This document shows positions 17,496 to 26,202 of a DNA stretch of 64,000 nt, in pieces. The position numbers were made by a program, and so were the translations under genes. Under the pieces are notes generated by a model. It ran no database searches and had not been told where the DNA came from. It was given only the letters and a program-made list of their open reading frames with translations. Origin of the DNA: Streptomyces sp. M41(2017). GTDB taxonomy: Bacteria > Actinomycetota > Actinomycetes > Streptomycetales > Streptomycetaceae. The stretch is taken from the NCBI RefSeq assembly GCF_002078175.1, contig NZ_MWFK01000002.1:806001-870000 (forward strand), in the 5' to 3' direction. Each line of letters begins with the position of its first letter. The stretch's first letter is position 1.

Positions 17496-17750
17496 TCAGG
17501 GGTCGGGACGCCCCGAGGCGGCGCGGAGTCTCAGGGCACGGCGCTCGGCCGCCGTCGTGCCGCCCCAGACCCCGTCGTACTCCGCGTTCAGCAGGGCCCA
17601 GCTCGCGCACGCGCTCAGCACCGGGCAGCGGTGACAGACCGCGCGGGCCTGCTCGATCTGCCCTCTGGACGGGCCGTCCTCACCGAGGGGGAAGAAGAGT
17701 TCCGGATCCTCGGTGCGACAGGCCGCCGATTCACGCCAGTTCTGACTCAT
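17496..17750 (-). CDS. WhiB-family iron-sulfur transcriptional regulator
   Basis: Wbl protein, 84 residues. The four cysteines that bind a [4Fe-4S] cluster are C11, C39, C42 and C48 (SAACRTEDPELFF, VCHRCPV, SACASWAL). The Gly-rich turn GVWGGTTAAERRAL follows, and a basic C-terminus follows that. These proteins sense NO or oxygen and redox state and often bind region 4 of the principal sigma factor. The ATG at 17750 has GGAGGA five bases upstream. Which Wbl paralogue this is cannot be settled without comparison. Divergent from the MpaB-family oxygenase gene. Confidence 0.95.
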   Translation of the reverse strand: MSQNWRESAACRTEDPELFFPLGEDGPSRGQIEQARAVCHRCPVLSACASWALLNAEYDGVWGGTTAAERRALRLRAASGRPDP

Positions 17751-18021
17751 CCGGTCCTCCGCCGGTCGCCGCGCGCTCGCGGGCAGGTCGTCTCCGCGGT
17801 GCTCCTGGCACCGCCGGACCCGGCAGAGGTAGGCATCAATCTAGGCTTTCCCGACGAATTCGGCCATGCTGGGGAGTGCCTCGGCCGGTTCCCGTGACGG
17901 GCCGGAACTCGCCGTCACGGGCTGCATCCGCCCGGTCGCGCCCCGGCGAATGCACCGGGGGTCGGTCCGCCGTGCGACGCGGGCCGCCCGGAGGACGACA
18001 CGGAGGGAGGCCGCCCGTCCC

Positions 18022-18915
18022 ATGAGAGTCACCGGACCGGACACCGCCGGAGTACGGGAGCGGCTGGGCAGCGCGCTCTTCGCCCGCGTCGCGGGTCCCG
18101 AGGGGCCGAAGAACCGCGCCCGGATCCACGACACGCCAGGACCCCGCTGGTTCGGCCCGGACCGGCCCATCCGCACGGTGCACGGGGACGCGTCCATGTT
18201 CATCGGCGGGCTCTCCGCCCTGCTGCTCCAGTCGCTCCACCCGCTCGCCATGGCGGCCGTGTCCGCCCACTCGGGATTCCGCGGAGACCCGTGGGGACGC
18301 CTCCAGCGCACGAGCACCTTCCTCGCCACGACGACGTACGGGACCGCGGAGAGCGCCCAGGAGGCCTGCGAGCGGGTGCGCGCCGTCCACGAGCGGGTCC
18401 GCGGCACGACCTCGGAGGGCACGCCGTACCACGCGGCGGATCCTCACCTCCTCGGCTGGGTCCACGTCGCGGAGGTCGACAGCTTTCTGCGCGCACACCA
18501 GCGGTACGGCGTACGTCCGTTGACCGACGAGGGATGCGACGGCTACGTCGCCGACACCGCACGCGTGGCCACCGCGCTGGGCGTCGCGGACCCACCGACG
18601 AACCGCGCCGAACTCGCCGAACGGCTGGACTCCTACCGCGGCGAGGTGCGTGCCACCCCGGAGGCCCGGGAGGCCGCCCGGTTCCTCCTGCTGAACCCGC
18701 CCGTGCCGCTGGCCGTGCGCCTCCCGTACGGGGTCCTCGCGGCGAACGCGGTGTCCCTGCTGCCCTCCTGGGCCGCCGCCGAACTACGTCTGCCCCGGCT
18801 GCCGTTGGTCGACACCGTGTGCGTCCGTCCGCTCGGCTGCGCCGTCACCTCGGTCGTCCGCTGGGCGATGGCGCCGTCGCGCCCGGCCGCCCCCGCCCCG
18901 GCGACCGCCGGGTGA
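18022..18915 (+). CDS. Oxygenase MpaB family (DUF2236) protein
   Basis: Predicted haem-containing oxygenase-like protein, 297 residues, of the DUF2236 family that includes fungal MpaB and the bacterial latex-clearing protein. Family motifs are MFIGGLSALLLQSLHPLAMA (about 56-75), GDPWGRLQRTSTFLATTTYG (about 89-108) and WVHVAEVDSFLRAHQRYG (about 147-164), whose His residues are the expected haem ligands. I chose the ATG at 18022 with GGAGGGAGG upstream at a rather long spacing. No signal peptide. The natural substrate is unknown. Confidence 0.8.
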   Translation: MRVTGPDTAGVRERLGSALFARVAGPEGPKNRARIHDTPGPRWFGPDRPIRTVHGDASMFIGGLSALLLQSLHPLAMAAVSAHSGFRGDPWGRLQRTSTFLATTTYGTAESAQEACERVRAVHERVRGTTSEGTPYHAADPHLLGWVHVAEVDSFLRAHQRYGVRPLTDEGCDGYVADTARVATALGVADPPTNRAELAERLDSYRGEVRATPEAREAARFLLLNPPVPLAVRLPYGVLAANAVSLLPSWAAAELRLPRLPLVDTVCVRPLGCAVTSVVRWAMAPSRPAAPAPATAG

Positions 18916-18994
18916 ACCGCGACCGAGACGGAGTGCCCGCCCGGGCGCACCGTTCCCTGCCGTACACAACCCGGGGACCGAGTCGGCGAAGTCC

Positions 18995-21058
18995 GTGCCG
19001 TGGAGGACCCAAGGCCGAAAGACTGTCCGCGTGTTGAGAAACCTGCCGTCCGTCCCGCCCGACTTCGTCGGACGGGGGGCCGAACTCGCCCATCTCGCCA
19101 AGGCGTTGCACGAACACCGCGTCGTCACCCTGACCGGAGCCGGCGGCGTGGGGAAGAGCCGTCTGGCCCTTCACGCGGCGGACCAGCACCTCGGCTCCGG
19201 CGGGGGCGGGGTGGCCTGGGCCGACCTCTGGCCCCTGCAGGACGACCGTCTGCTCGTCGCCACCGTGGCCGACGCGGTGGACTTCTCCGACCACACGACG
19301 AACATGGCGATGGACTCCTTGGCCGACTGGCTGGCCGGCAAGGACGTCCTGCTCGTACTGGACTCCTGCGAGCACCTGGTCGGCCCGTGCCGACGCATGG
19401 TGGCCCGCCTGGTGCTCTCCTGCCCTCGGCTGACCGTCCTCGCGACCAGCAGGGAACCGCTCGGCGTCCCCGGTGAACACGTCGTCGCCGTCGACCCGTT
19501 GCCGCCCTCGACGGACGCCGTCGAGATGTTCTGCCGACGGGCCGCGGCCGCGGGAACCCCGGTGTCGGCCCCGGCGGACATGGTGACCGTCGCCCGGCTG
19601 TGCCAGCGGCTCGAAGGGATGCCCCTGGCCGTGGAACTGATCGCGGGTCAGCTGACGCAGCGCACGGTCGCGGAGGTCGACCTGGAACTGGGCCTGCGGC
19701 TGGACATCGCCGCCGACACCGTCCTCGCCGGACCCCCGCGGCACCGCGCCGTGCGCACCACGATCGGCTGGAGCCACGAGCTGTGCACGCCCGCCGAACG
19801 TCTGCTGTGGGCGCGGATGTCGGTGTTCCGGGACGGCGTCGACGCCGACACGGCCCGCACCGTGTGCGCCGGTGGCCCCCTCGCGGCGGAGGACGTCGAC
19901 CGGGCCCTTGAGGGCCTGATGAGGAAATCGGTCCTGACCCGCCTCGGCGACACCCACCGGATGCTCGACACCGTCCGGGAATACGGCACCATGTGGCTCG
20001 AACACCTCGGTGAGAGCGCAGAGTTGGCGCGACGGCACGCGGACCACTTCCTGACGATGGCCCGCGCGTCCCACGACAACTGGCTGGGCGACCGGCAGGC
20101 CCACTGGTACGCCCGCCTGGACGCGGCACACACCGATCTGTGCGCGGCGCTCGACCATCTCCTCGACGCTCGGCCAGACACGGCCCTCGATTTGATCGGA
20201 CTGCTCGGCTTCCCGTGGAGCTGCTGCGGCCATCTGCGGGAGGCCTCGGCCTACCTGGAGGACGCCCTGGCCCTGTCCGACGCCTCCGGGCCGGAACGAA
20301 CGCGGGCCCTGTGGGCGCTCGGCGTGAACCGTGCACTCCGCGGCGAGCACGAGGCGGCCCGCCAGCTCGCCGAGTTCTGCCAACGGCGCGCGGACCTCGC
20401 GGACGATGTGGACGGGTCGCTGCACGCCACGTATCTGCTGGGCCTGGCCCACCTCCTCCAGGGCCGGCCCATGACGGCCAGACATCACGTGGACGGCGCT
20501 CTGCGGGGCGCCGGCGGAACCGCTTTCACCTCGGCGGGACACCTCCTGTGTCACCTGGTGCGGGTCTTCGCCCTGACGGCCGAGGGGCTGCTCGACGACG
20601 CGCGCCGGGAGGCGGAGGAACTGCGGAGCGGCTGCGTGCGGCGCGGCGAGTGGTGGACCCGCTCGTACGCCGACTACCAGTTGGCGCTCATCTCCCTCTT
20701 CGCCGACCGTGCCGAGGACGCCTCCGCCCACGCCCTGTCGATGCTGGACGGCAAGCGCCGGATCGGGGACAGCTTCGGCCTGGCGCTGGGCCTGGACCTG
20801 CTCGCCTCCGCCCTGGCGGCGCAGGGCGCGGCAGAGCGGGCGGTCGCCGCCTTCGGTGCCGGTGAGACGTACTGGAGCGCGGTGGGCCACCCGCAGCGCG
20901 GCACACCCGAACTCGGGCCGGTCCGCGAACGCTACGAGCACACGGCCCGTTCCCTGCTGGGCGACGACGGGTACGAGGAAGCGCTGCTGCGCTCGGCACT
21001 CTCCGACCCCGAAGCGGTGCTGCGCCACCTGCTCGACGGTTCCGGCCGGGGGGCCTGA
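18995..21058 (+). CDS. STAND-type NB-ARC ATPase with C-terminal TPR-like region, no DNA-binding domain
   Basis: Signal-transduction ATPase, 687 residues. Near the N-terminus FVGRGAELAHL leads into the P-loop GAGGVGKSRLA (about 47-57), Walker B VLLVLDSCEHL (about 117-127) and the sensor TSREPLGVPGE. A winged-helix region follows (240-330), then degenerate TPR-like helices to the end. AfsR/LuxR-type relatives carry a DNA-binding domain at one end; neither a SARP nor a LuxR HTH is present here, so it may regulate through a partner. Start GTG at 18995 is uncertain; a GTG at 19031 is also in frame. Monocistronic or co-transcribed with the next small gene. Confidence 0.85.
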   Translation: MPWRTQGRKTVRVLRNLPSVPPDFVGRGAELAHLAKALHEHRVVTLTGAGGVGKSRLALHAADQHLGSGGGGVAWADLWPLQDDRLLVATVADAVDFSDHTTNMAMDSLADWLAGKDVLLVLDSCEHLVGPCRRMVARLVLSCPRLTVLATSREPLGVPGEHVVAVDPLPPSTDAVEMFCRRAAAAGTPVSAPADMVTVARLCQRLEGMPLAVELIAGQLTQRTVAEVDLELGLRLDIAADTVLAGPPRHRAVRTTIGWSHELCTPAERLLWARMSVFRDGVDADTARTVCAGGPLAAEDVDRALEGLMRKSVLTRLGDTHRMLDTVREYGTMWLEHLGESAELARRHADHFLTMARASHDNWLGDRQAHWYARLDAAHTDLCAALDHLLDARPDTALDLIGLLGFPWSCCGHLREASAYLEDALALSDASGPERTRALWALGVNRALRGEHEAARQLAEFCQRRADLADDVDGSLHATYLLGLAHLLQGRPMTARHHVDGALRGAGGTAFTSAGHLLCHLVRVFALTAEGLLDDARREAEELRSGCVRRGEWWTRSYADYQLALISLFADRAEDASAHALSMLDGKRRIGDSFGLALGLDLLASALAAQGAAERAVAAFGAGETYWSAVGHPQRGTPELGPVRERYEHTARSLLGDDGYEEALLRSALSDPEAVLRHLLDGSGRGA

Positions 21059-21193
21059 GAGCGGGCCAGGCGTCCGGGGAGCGGCTCCGGCGCTGCTTGG
21101 GGCGGACCCGCCCGGCCTCTGCGCCACGCCGGACGCGGGAGACGTCGCCGCCGCGAAGATGCGCCCTCACCCGTTCGGGCGGACGGTGGAGAG

Positions 21194-21373
21194 ATGGCAC
21201 ATCCACTCGTACCACCAGGAGAGACCCCGCCCGCCGAGGGCTCCATCGCGGAAGCGCACCAGGAGCGGCCGGACGGCGGGATCTGGGAACACCCCTATTT
21301 CTGGCTCGGGCTGATCGTCATCGGCTCGCTGATCATCGCCGCCTTCTTCGTGGCGAGGATCAGCGGCCTCTGA
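21194..21373 (+). CDS. Small DUF6480-like single-pass membrane protein
   Basis: Short gene of 59 codons. The product begins MAHPLVPPGETPPAEGS, has an acidic and Gly-rich segment, then one hydrophobic helix (about 36-54) and the tail ARISGL. The N-terminal pattern and length match a small Streptomyces membrane protein family, which I recognise as DUF6480. A GGAGAG-type ribosome binding site (GGTGGAGAG) lies just upstream of the ATG, with somewhat short spacing. A strong hairpin terminator follows 14 bases after the stop. Function unknown. Confidence 0.75.
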   Translation: MAHPLVPPGETPPAEGSIAEAHQERPDGGIWEHPYFWLGLIVIGSLIIAAFFVARISGL

Positions 21374-21712
21374 CCCGGCGCACACGTCCTCCCCGCGGAG
21401 CCCTCGCGCTCCGCGGGGAGGACGTTCTGCCGTACCCGGCACGACACGTACCCCGTCCGCCGGTCGGGCCGGTCTCCCCGTCGACGCACCCCTCGGCGCA
21501 CACCGGTGCCCGTCACTGCATCCGTCCCGCGCCCTCGGGCCGAAGGAGGGGTGAGCCCGGCGGACCAGCCGGTCCCGGACGGCTTCGGAAGCGAGGCGAG
21601 CCCCTGCCATGACCCTGTGCCGCCGTGCGCCGGAGCCCGCCGGCCCGAACCGGGCCGCACCCGTGGACCGCCGCGCGACCGCCGAGCCCGGCATGTTCCA
21701 GGGGGTCGGCGC
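21374..21712. other. Intergenic region, 339 bases
   Basis: After the terminator at 21388-21421, about 290 bases lead to the MerR/B12 gene. Its reading frame is open back to 21506, but the MerR domain and a good ribosome binding site place the start at 21713. This stretch presumably holds the promoter; no box could be named. Confidence 0.4.
21388..21421 (+). terminator. Strong terminator after the DUF6480-like gene
   Basis: Perfect 14-bp stem (21388-21401 with 21408-21421) and a 6-base loop, 14 bases downstream of the stop codon. Confidence 0.8.
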
Positions 21713-22765
21713 ATGGAGCTGAGCGCCCGCGCGGACGACGCGGACACCGAGAGCGGCGAGGGCGCCGACGCGGGAGTGACCACCGGCTTCCTGGCCAGGA
21801 AGCTCGGGGTGTCACCGACCACCTTGCGGTCCTGGGACCGTCGGTACGGGCTGGGTCCCGCCGTGCGCCCCGACGGGCGGCATCGCCGCTGGTCCCCCGA
21901 CGACGTCGCCATGGTCCAGGAGATGTGCCGGCTCACGGCGGTCGGCCTGCCCCCCGCCGAGGCCGCGCGCACCGCGAAGGAGACGGCCCGGCGCGGGGCC
22001 CCCGGCTCCCCTGTCGCGCTCGCGCGGCCACCGGCCGGCGTCCGCTTCCCGGAACGGCCGTCGGCAACACCCCCGCGGGAGCGGCCCAATGCCTCGCGGT
22101 CGCCCTCCGGACTGCCGCTCGGCGACGTGCGCCAGGAGTGCCGGGGGCTCGCACGCGCCGCCGTACGTCTGGACGCCTCCGCCATCCAGGAGCAGTTGAC
22201 GGCGGCGGTGCGGGCGCACGGTCTGGCCAAGGCGTGGGAGGAGGTCATGGTGCCCACGCTGCGCGCGGTGGGCCGCAAGTGGGAGTCGTCGGGCGACCGG
22301 TACGTCGAGGTCGAACACCTCCTGTCCTGGCACGTCTCCGCCACCCTGCGGCACGTGTACGTGGCCGCGGCGGGCCACGGACGCGACGACGACACCTCGC
22401 CCGTCCTGCTCGCCTGCCTTCCGGGCGAGCCGCACACCCTGCCGCTGGAGGCGCTCAACGCGGCGCTGGCGGAACGCGGGATCCCGGTCCTCATGCTCGG
22501 CGGTGCCGTGCCGCCGGAGGCGCTGATGACGGCGTTCCACCGCGTCGGCCCCTCGGCGGTGGTCCTGTGGTCGCAGTCGTCGGGCACCGCCAACCTGCCA
22601 CTGGCCCGGCACATCGCCGCCACCCGCTGGGGCGTCCGAGGTGCGCGGACCCAGAGCCAGGTCCTGCTGAGCGGACCCGGCTGGGGCAGGCAGTCGGGTC
22701 CGGGCCTCCTCCGCCCCCGCCACCTGGCCGACGCGCTGCGCCTGATCGGCGCCCCCGAGCACTGA
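21713..22765 (+). CDS. MerR-family regulator with cobalamin-binding (LitR/CarH-like) sensor domain
   Basis: Transcription factor of 350 residues. N-terminal MerR HTH (about 22-90): TTGFLARKLGVSPTTLRSWD then RPDGRHRRWSPDDV. A Pro/Arg-rich linker (95-135) follows, then a four-helix bundle and a Rossmann-like B12 domain (140-345). The lower axial ligand motif is visible as E239-P-H241. Light-sensing CarH/LitR proteins have W-x9-EH above the cobalamin; here W190 and E201-H202 are ten residues apart, one more than usual. Such proteins repress genes in the dark with adenosylcobalamin. ATG at 21713 has AGGGGG upstream. No carotenoid or photolyase gene is adjacent. Confidence 0.85.
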   Translation: MELSARADDADTESGEGADAGVTTGFLARKLGVSPTTLRSWDRRYGLGPAVRPDGRHRRWSPDDVAMVQEMCRLTAVGLPPAEAARTAKETARRGAPGSPVALARPPAGVRFPERPSATPPRERPNASRSPSGLPLGDVRQECRGLARAAVRLDASAIQEQLTAAVRAHGLAKAWEEVMVPTLRAVGRKWESSGDRYVEVEHLLSWHVSATLRHVYVAAAGHGRDDDTSPVLLACLPGEPHTLPLEALNAALAERGIPVLMLGGAVPPEALMTAFHRVGPSAVVLWSQSSGTANLPLARHIAATRWGVRGARTQSQVLLSGPGWGRQSGPGLLRPRHLADALRLIGAPEH

Positions 22766-22789
22766 CCCGTCCCGGGCGCCACTGTCCGC

Positions 22790-22819
22790 TGCCGCCGCGC
22801 CCTCTCCCCCTCGGCGGCA
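22790..22819. terminator. Weak bidirectional terminator between convergent genes
   Basis: 8-bp perfect stem TGCCGCCG/CGGCGGCA (22790-22797, 22812-22819), 14-base loop, in the 80-base gap between the MerR and the desulfurase-like genes. Confidence 0.35.
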
Positions 22820-22845
22820 ACAGCCTCCCCCCTTCCCGCGTCGCG

Positions 22846-24054
22846 CTACGACCCGAGGAACGCGGCGAGGCCCTCCAACAGCCGTGCCACGTCGTCCTTG
22901 TCGTTGTACGGCGACAGGCCGACACGGAGTCCGCCCGTGTCGCCGAGCCCGAGGTGCCGGGACGCCTCCAGCGCGTAGAATGATCCCGCGGGCGCGTGCA
23001 CACCCCGGTCCGCCAGGAACCGGTAGGCGTCGGCCGTGTCCCGGTCCTCGAACGTCACCAGCAGCGTGGGCGTGCGGTCGGCGGCGCGGGAGTGGACGAT
23101 CACGCCGGGCAGCGCGTCCAGCCCCGACTCCACCTCCTCGCGCAGCGCGTCCTCGTGGCGCCCGACGGCCGCGAAGGCGGACCGGAGGCGGTCCCTGCGG
23201 CCCCCCGTCGCCTCCGATGCGAGACCGGCGAGGAGGTCGACGGCGGCCGTGGTGCCCGCCAGCACCTCGTAGGGCAGCGTGCCGAGTTCGAAGCGCTCGG
23301 GCACGGCGTCGGTGGACGGCAGCAGCTTGTCCGGGCGCAGCCCCTCCAGCAGGCGAGGAGAAGCGGCCAGGACACCGTGGTGCGGGCCGAGGAACTTGTA
23401 GGGGGAGCAGACGAAGAGGTCGGCGCCGAGCCGTTCGAGGTCCACGAACGCGTGGGCGGCGTAGTGCACTCCGTCCACGTGGAGCAGGGCCCGCGGGCGG
23501 CGGTGGACGAGTTCGGCGATCGCGGCGATGTCGGGGACCGTGCCGATCAGGTTCGACGCGGCGGTCACGGCGACGAGCCGGGTGCGGTCCGTCAGCAGCT
23601 CGCCCACGGCCGCGGGCGGGAGTTCGCCCGTCGCCGGATCGAAGTCCGCCCAGCGCACCTCGGCCCCGGCCCGCTCCGCCGCCTGGATCCAGGGCCGGAT
23701 GTTCGCGTCGTGATCGAGCCGGCTGACCACGACCTCGTCCCCGGGTCCCCAGTCCTTCGCCAGGGTGTGCGCGAAGTCGTACGTGAGCTGGGTGGCGCTG
23801 CGGCCGAAGACGACGCCGGAGGGATCGGCGCCCACCAGGTCGGCCATCGCTTCCCGGAACGCGCGCACGCAGGTCTCCGCGTTCGCCTCTCCGGGCGTCA
23901 GCCGTCCCCTGATCGAGAGCGGCCCCGTGAGCGCGTCGGAGACCGCCCGGGCGACCCGGGCGGGGGTCTGTGTCCCGCCCGGGCCGTCGAAGTGGGCGAT
24001 GCCCGACTGCAGGGCGGGGATCTCGGCGCGCAGCGCGCCGACGTCGAAGGTCAC
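22846..24054 (-). CDS. Cysteine desulfurase-like class V aminotransferase-fold enzyme
   Basis: PLP enzyme, 402 residues, class V fold. PLP contacts are HVDGVHYAAH (192-201) and the Schiff-base Lys220 in CSPYKFLGPHHG. An N-terminal HFDGPGGTQTP block is typical of the subfamily annotated as cysteine desulfurase-like or SufS-related. The catalytic loop Cys of true SufS is not obvious, so it may be an amino acid lyase rather than a sulfur donor. ATG at 24054. No Fe-S assembly genes are near. Alone on its transcript as far as can be seen. Confidence 0.82.
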   Translation of the reverse strand: MTFDVGALRAEIPALQSGIAHFDGPGGTQTPARVARAVSDALTGPLSIRGRLTPGEANAETCVRAFREAMADLVGADPSGVVFGRSATQLTYDFAHTLAKDWGPGDEVVVSRLDHDANIRPWIQAAERAGAEVRWADFDPATGELPPAAVGELLTDRTRLVAVTAASNLIGTVPDIAAIAELVHRRPRALLHVDGVHYAAHAFVDLERLGADLFVCSPYKFLGPHHGVLAASPRLLEGLRPDKLLPSTDAVPERFELGTLPYEVLAGTTAAVDLLAGLASEATGGRRDRLRSAFAAVGRHEDALREEVESGLDALPGVIVHSRAADRTPTLLVTFEDRDTADAYRFLADRGVHAPAGSFYALEASRHLGLGDTGGLRVGLSPYNDKDDVARLLEGLAAFLGS

Positions 24055-24222
24055 TCGGGCTCCTCACGGTCGGCGTCGCGCCCCGCGGCCGGCCGGACCC
24101 GGGCCTCGCTCGGGCGGGCCGGTCCGGTGTCCGGACGGGGCACACGGTGTCCGACGATCATCGCAGGACGGGCCGCGGACGGGGAGGGCGCCTCCGCCGC
24201 GAGGAGGGGCGTGCCGCGAGGT

Positions 24223-24708
24223 TCACCAACCACGTGTGCCCGGGCCGCCCTTGAACGGTCCGCGGATCTCCGCGGTGATCCAACCGCCGTAGAAGTCGCC
24301 CGCCTGTGCCGTGACCGGCTCGCCGTCGACCGTGCACCGGTCGACGCGCGTGGGATAGAAGGCGACGTACCCGGCGAGCGGGGCGTACGCCGGCACCGGC
24401 TCGGGGTAGCTCCACGCGGCGCTCGGGCTCACGTCGGTGCCGGCGGCGAGGTCCCAGTACACCGCGGGCCCCTTCCACTCGCACCAGCTGCGTTCCGTGG
24501 TGGGTCGGAGCAGGTCGGTGCGCACGTCGTCCGGGGGCAGGTAGAAGACCGGAGGGTGGCTGGTCTCCAGGACCCGCAGGGCTCGGGTGGTCTCCGCGAT
24601 CCGCGTTCCCGCCCACTCGACGACGACCAGGCGTTCGTCCGGTTCCGTCGCCGGGGGACGCGGATAGTCCCACACCGATTCGGGGCTCCGGTGTCCGTGC
24701 GGTGCCAT
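24223..24708 (-). CDS. DUF427 domain-containing protein
   Basis: 161-residue cytosolic protein with a DUF427 fold. Diagnostic segments are ESVWDYPRPP (9-18), VEWAGTRIAETTRALRVLET (29-48), PPVFYLPPDDV (51-61) and a central SWCEWKGPAVYWDL, and the second half repeats WSYPEP and GYVAFYP. The family is a small beta barrel of unknown activity, often near stress or redox genes. ATG at 24708 chosen because AGGAG lies six bases upstream. No operon partner is close. Confidence 0.88.
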   Translation of the reverse strand: MAPHGHRSPESVWDYPRPPATEPDERLVVVEWAGTRIAETTRALRVLETSHPPVFYLPPDDVRTDLLRPTTERSWCEWKGPAVYWDLAAGTDVSPSAAWSYPEPVPAYAPLAGYVAFYPTRVDRCTVDGEPVTAQAGDFYGGWITAEIRGPFKGGPGTRGW

Positions 24709-24849
24709 GACCACTCCTGTCCGATCCTGTCCGAGGCGGATCTCCGCTCCCGGCCTGCCCGGCCGTTCACGAGGACTTCGGGGATCGCCGTGACCGCGGA
24801 TGCGCGGCACGGCGGGAGCCGGGCCGGGCGGCCTCCCTCGGCACGACGA

Positions 24850-24898
24850 ACGGCTCGGGGCCGGCGTCCGGATGTTCCGGTTGCCGGCCCCGAGCCGT
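24850..24898 (-). terminator. Terminator after the GlsB-like gene
   Basis: Perfect 16-bp stem (24850-24865 with 24883-24898) and a 17-base loop, 33 bases beyond the GlsB-like stop codon on the minus strand. Confidence 0.75.
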
Positions 24899-24931
24899 GA
24901 GTCGTCGGTGCGCTGCGGGAGTACGGGCTCC

Positions 24932-25210
24932 TCAGGCGTGTCGGTGCGAACGACGGTTGCCCGTCAGCACCCGGTACAGAATCAGCAGGATCAGCGATCC
25001 GACGATGGCGGCGATCCACGTCGACACCTCGAAGAAGCCGTCGACCGAGTCGACGTTGAAGATGACCTTGCCCAGCCAGCCGCCCAGCAGGCCGCCGGCG
25101 ATACCGATCAGCATGGTGATGATGATGCCGCCCGGGTCCTTGCCCGGCAGGAGCAGCTTGGCGATGGCACCGGCAAGCAACCCGATCAGAATCCAAGCGA
25201 TGATGCCCAC
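24932..25210 (-). CDS. GlsB/YeaQ/YmgE family stress response membrane protein
   Basis: 92-residue protein, almost all membrane. It begins GIIAWILIGLLAGAIAKLLL, then PGKDPGG, the conserved turn of the transglycosylase-associated (YeaQ/YmgE) family, a glycine-zipper helix (GIAGGLLGGWLG), a short polar loop and a third helix near the C-terminus. In Gram-positives GlsB lies in general-stress clusters with Gls24/Asp23 proteins, which matches the Asp23 locus just upstream. Start is a GTG at 25210 with GGAGG four to five bases upstream. Confidence 0.88.
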   Translation of the reverse strand: MGIIAWILIGLLAGAIAKLLLPGKDPGGIIITMLIGIAGGLLGGWLGKVIFNVDSVDGFFEVSTWIAAIVGSLILLILYRVLTGNRRSHRHA

Positions 25211-25287
25211 AGTTCCTCCACCGTCCGTACAGGATGTGATGTCCTCAGTCCGTGTGCGCCGAACGGGCCGACACAAACCTTCGAAAC

Positions 25288-26202
25288 TCAAACTGTTGCC
25301 TTCTGGTCGGTTGTAGCGGCCTCGCTCAGTTCGGCCGCGAACTGAGCGCCGGCCAGGAGCGCGAGGTTGGACAGCCACAGCCAGACCAGGAAGACGACGA
25401 GCCCCGCGAGCGAGCCGTAGAGCCTGCTGTAGGTGCCGAACACGGAGGCGTACACGGCGAATCCGGCGGAGACGGCCAGCCACAGGAACGCCGCCAGCAT
25501 GCCTCCGGGCAGGCTGTAGCGGCGTCGACGGGCGACCACCGGGCCCGTGTGGAAGACCACGACGACCAACAGGGCGACCAGGCACAGCAACAGGGGCCAG
25601 CGGAGCACGCCCCAGGCCACGGCCACCTGCCCGTCGAGGCCGAACAGCCGGCCCGTGGCCTCGGCCACCGGGCCCGTCAGCAGCAGCACGAGCGCGCTCA
25701 CGACGAGGAGTCCGAGCAGCGCCAGCGCGGTCAGCACCAGGCGGTGCGCGGTGCGCCAGACCGACCGTCGGTCCGCCACGTCGTGCATCCGGTGCAGGGC
25801 GCGGCGGAACACGGCGAGGTAGCTGGAGGCCGACCAGAGCGCGCTGGCCGACCCCGCGACGAGCAGGGTCCAGGCCGCCGACCGCTGCCGCAGCATCTCC
25901 CCCAGCGCCTGGTGCAGTTCCGCACCCGACTGGGCGGGCGCGTACGCCGTGACGTGGGCGATGAACTGCTCCGCGGTGTCGGGACTGATCAGACCGAAGG
26001 CGACGACCATGACGAGCATCGCGGGCAGGACGGCCAGGATCGCGTAGTACGTCAGGGCGGCGGCCCAGTCCGAGATGTCGTCGTTCCACATCGACACCGG
26101 GGTGCGGCGCAGCGCCGGCCACCACAGGCCGGCACGGGGGCGAGGCAGCCCGGCGGGCCGCACGGTGTCGATCGCGCTGTTGGGCCCCGACTCAGCGGAC
26201 AT
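25288..26202 (-). CDS. YihY/BrkB-family membrane protein
   Basis: 304-residue inner membrane protein with about six helices and the family block DDISDWAAALTYYAILAVLP (about 41-60), once misnamed RNase BN. A polar loop separates helices 1 and 2, and the C-terminal motif FGTYSRLYGSLAGLVVFLVW is well conserved. Family function is unproven; some members affect serum resistance or envelope stress. The start overlaps the AmaP-like gene by 11 bases, so it is the last gene of the left arm of the envelope-stress locus. Confidence 0.88.
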   Translation of the reverse strand: MSAESGPNSAIDTVRPAGLPRPRAGLWWPALRRTPVSMWNDDISDWAAALTYYAILAVLPAMLVMVVAFGLISPDTAEQFIAHVTAYAPAQSGAELHQALGEMLRQRSAAWTLLVAGSASALWSASSYLAVFRRALHRMHDVADRRSVWRTAHRLVLTALALLGLLVVSALVLLLTGPVAEATGRLFGLDGQVAVAWGVLRWPLLLCLVALLVVVVFHTGPVVARRRRYSLPGGMLAAFLWLAVSAGFAVYASVFGTYSRLYGSLAGLVVFLVWLWLSNLALLAGAQFAAELSEAATTDQKATV

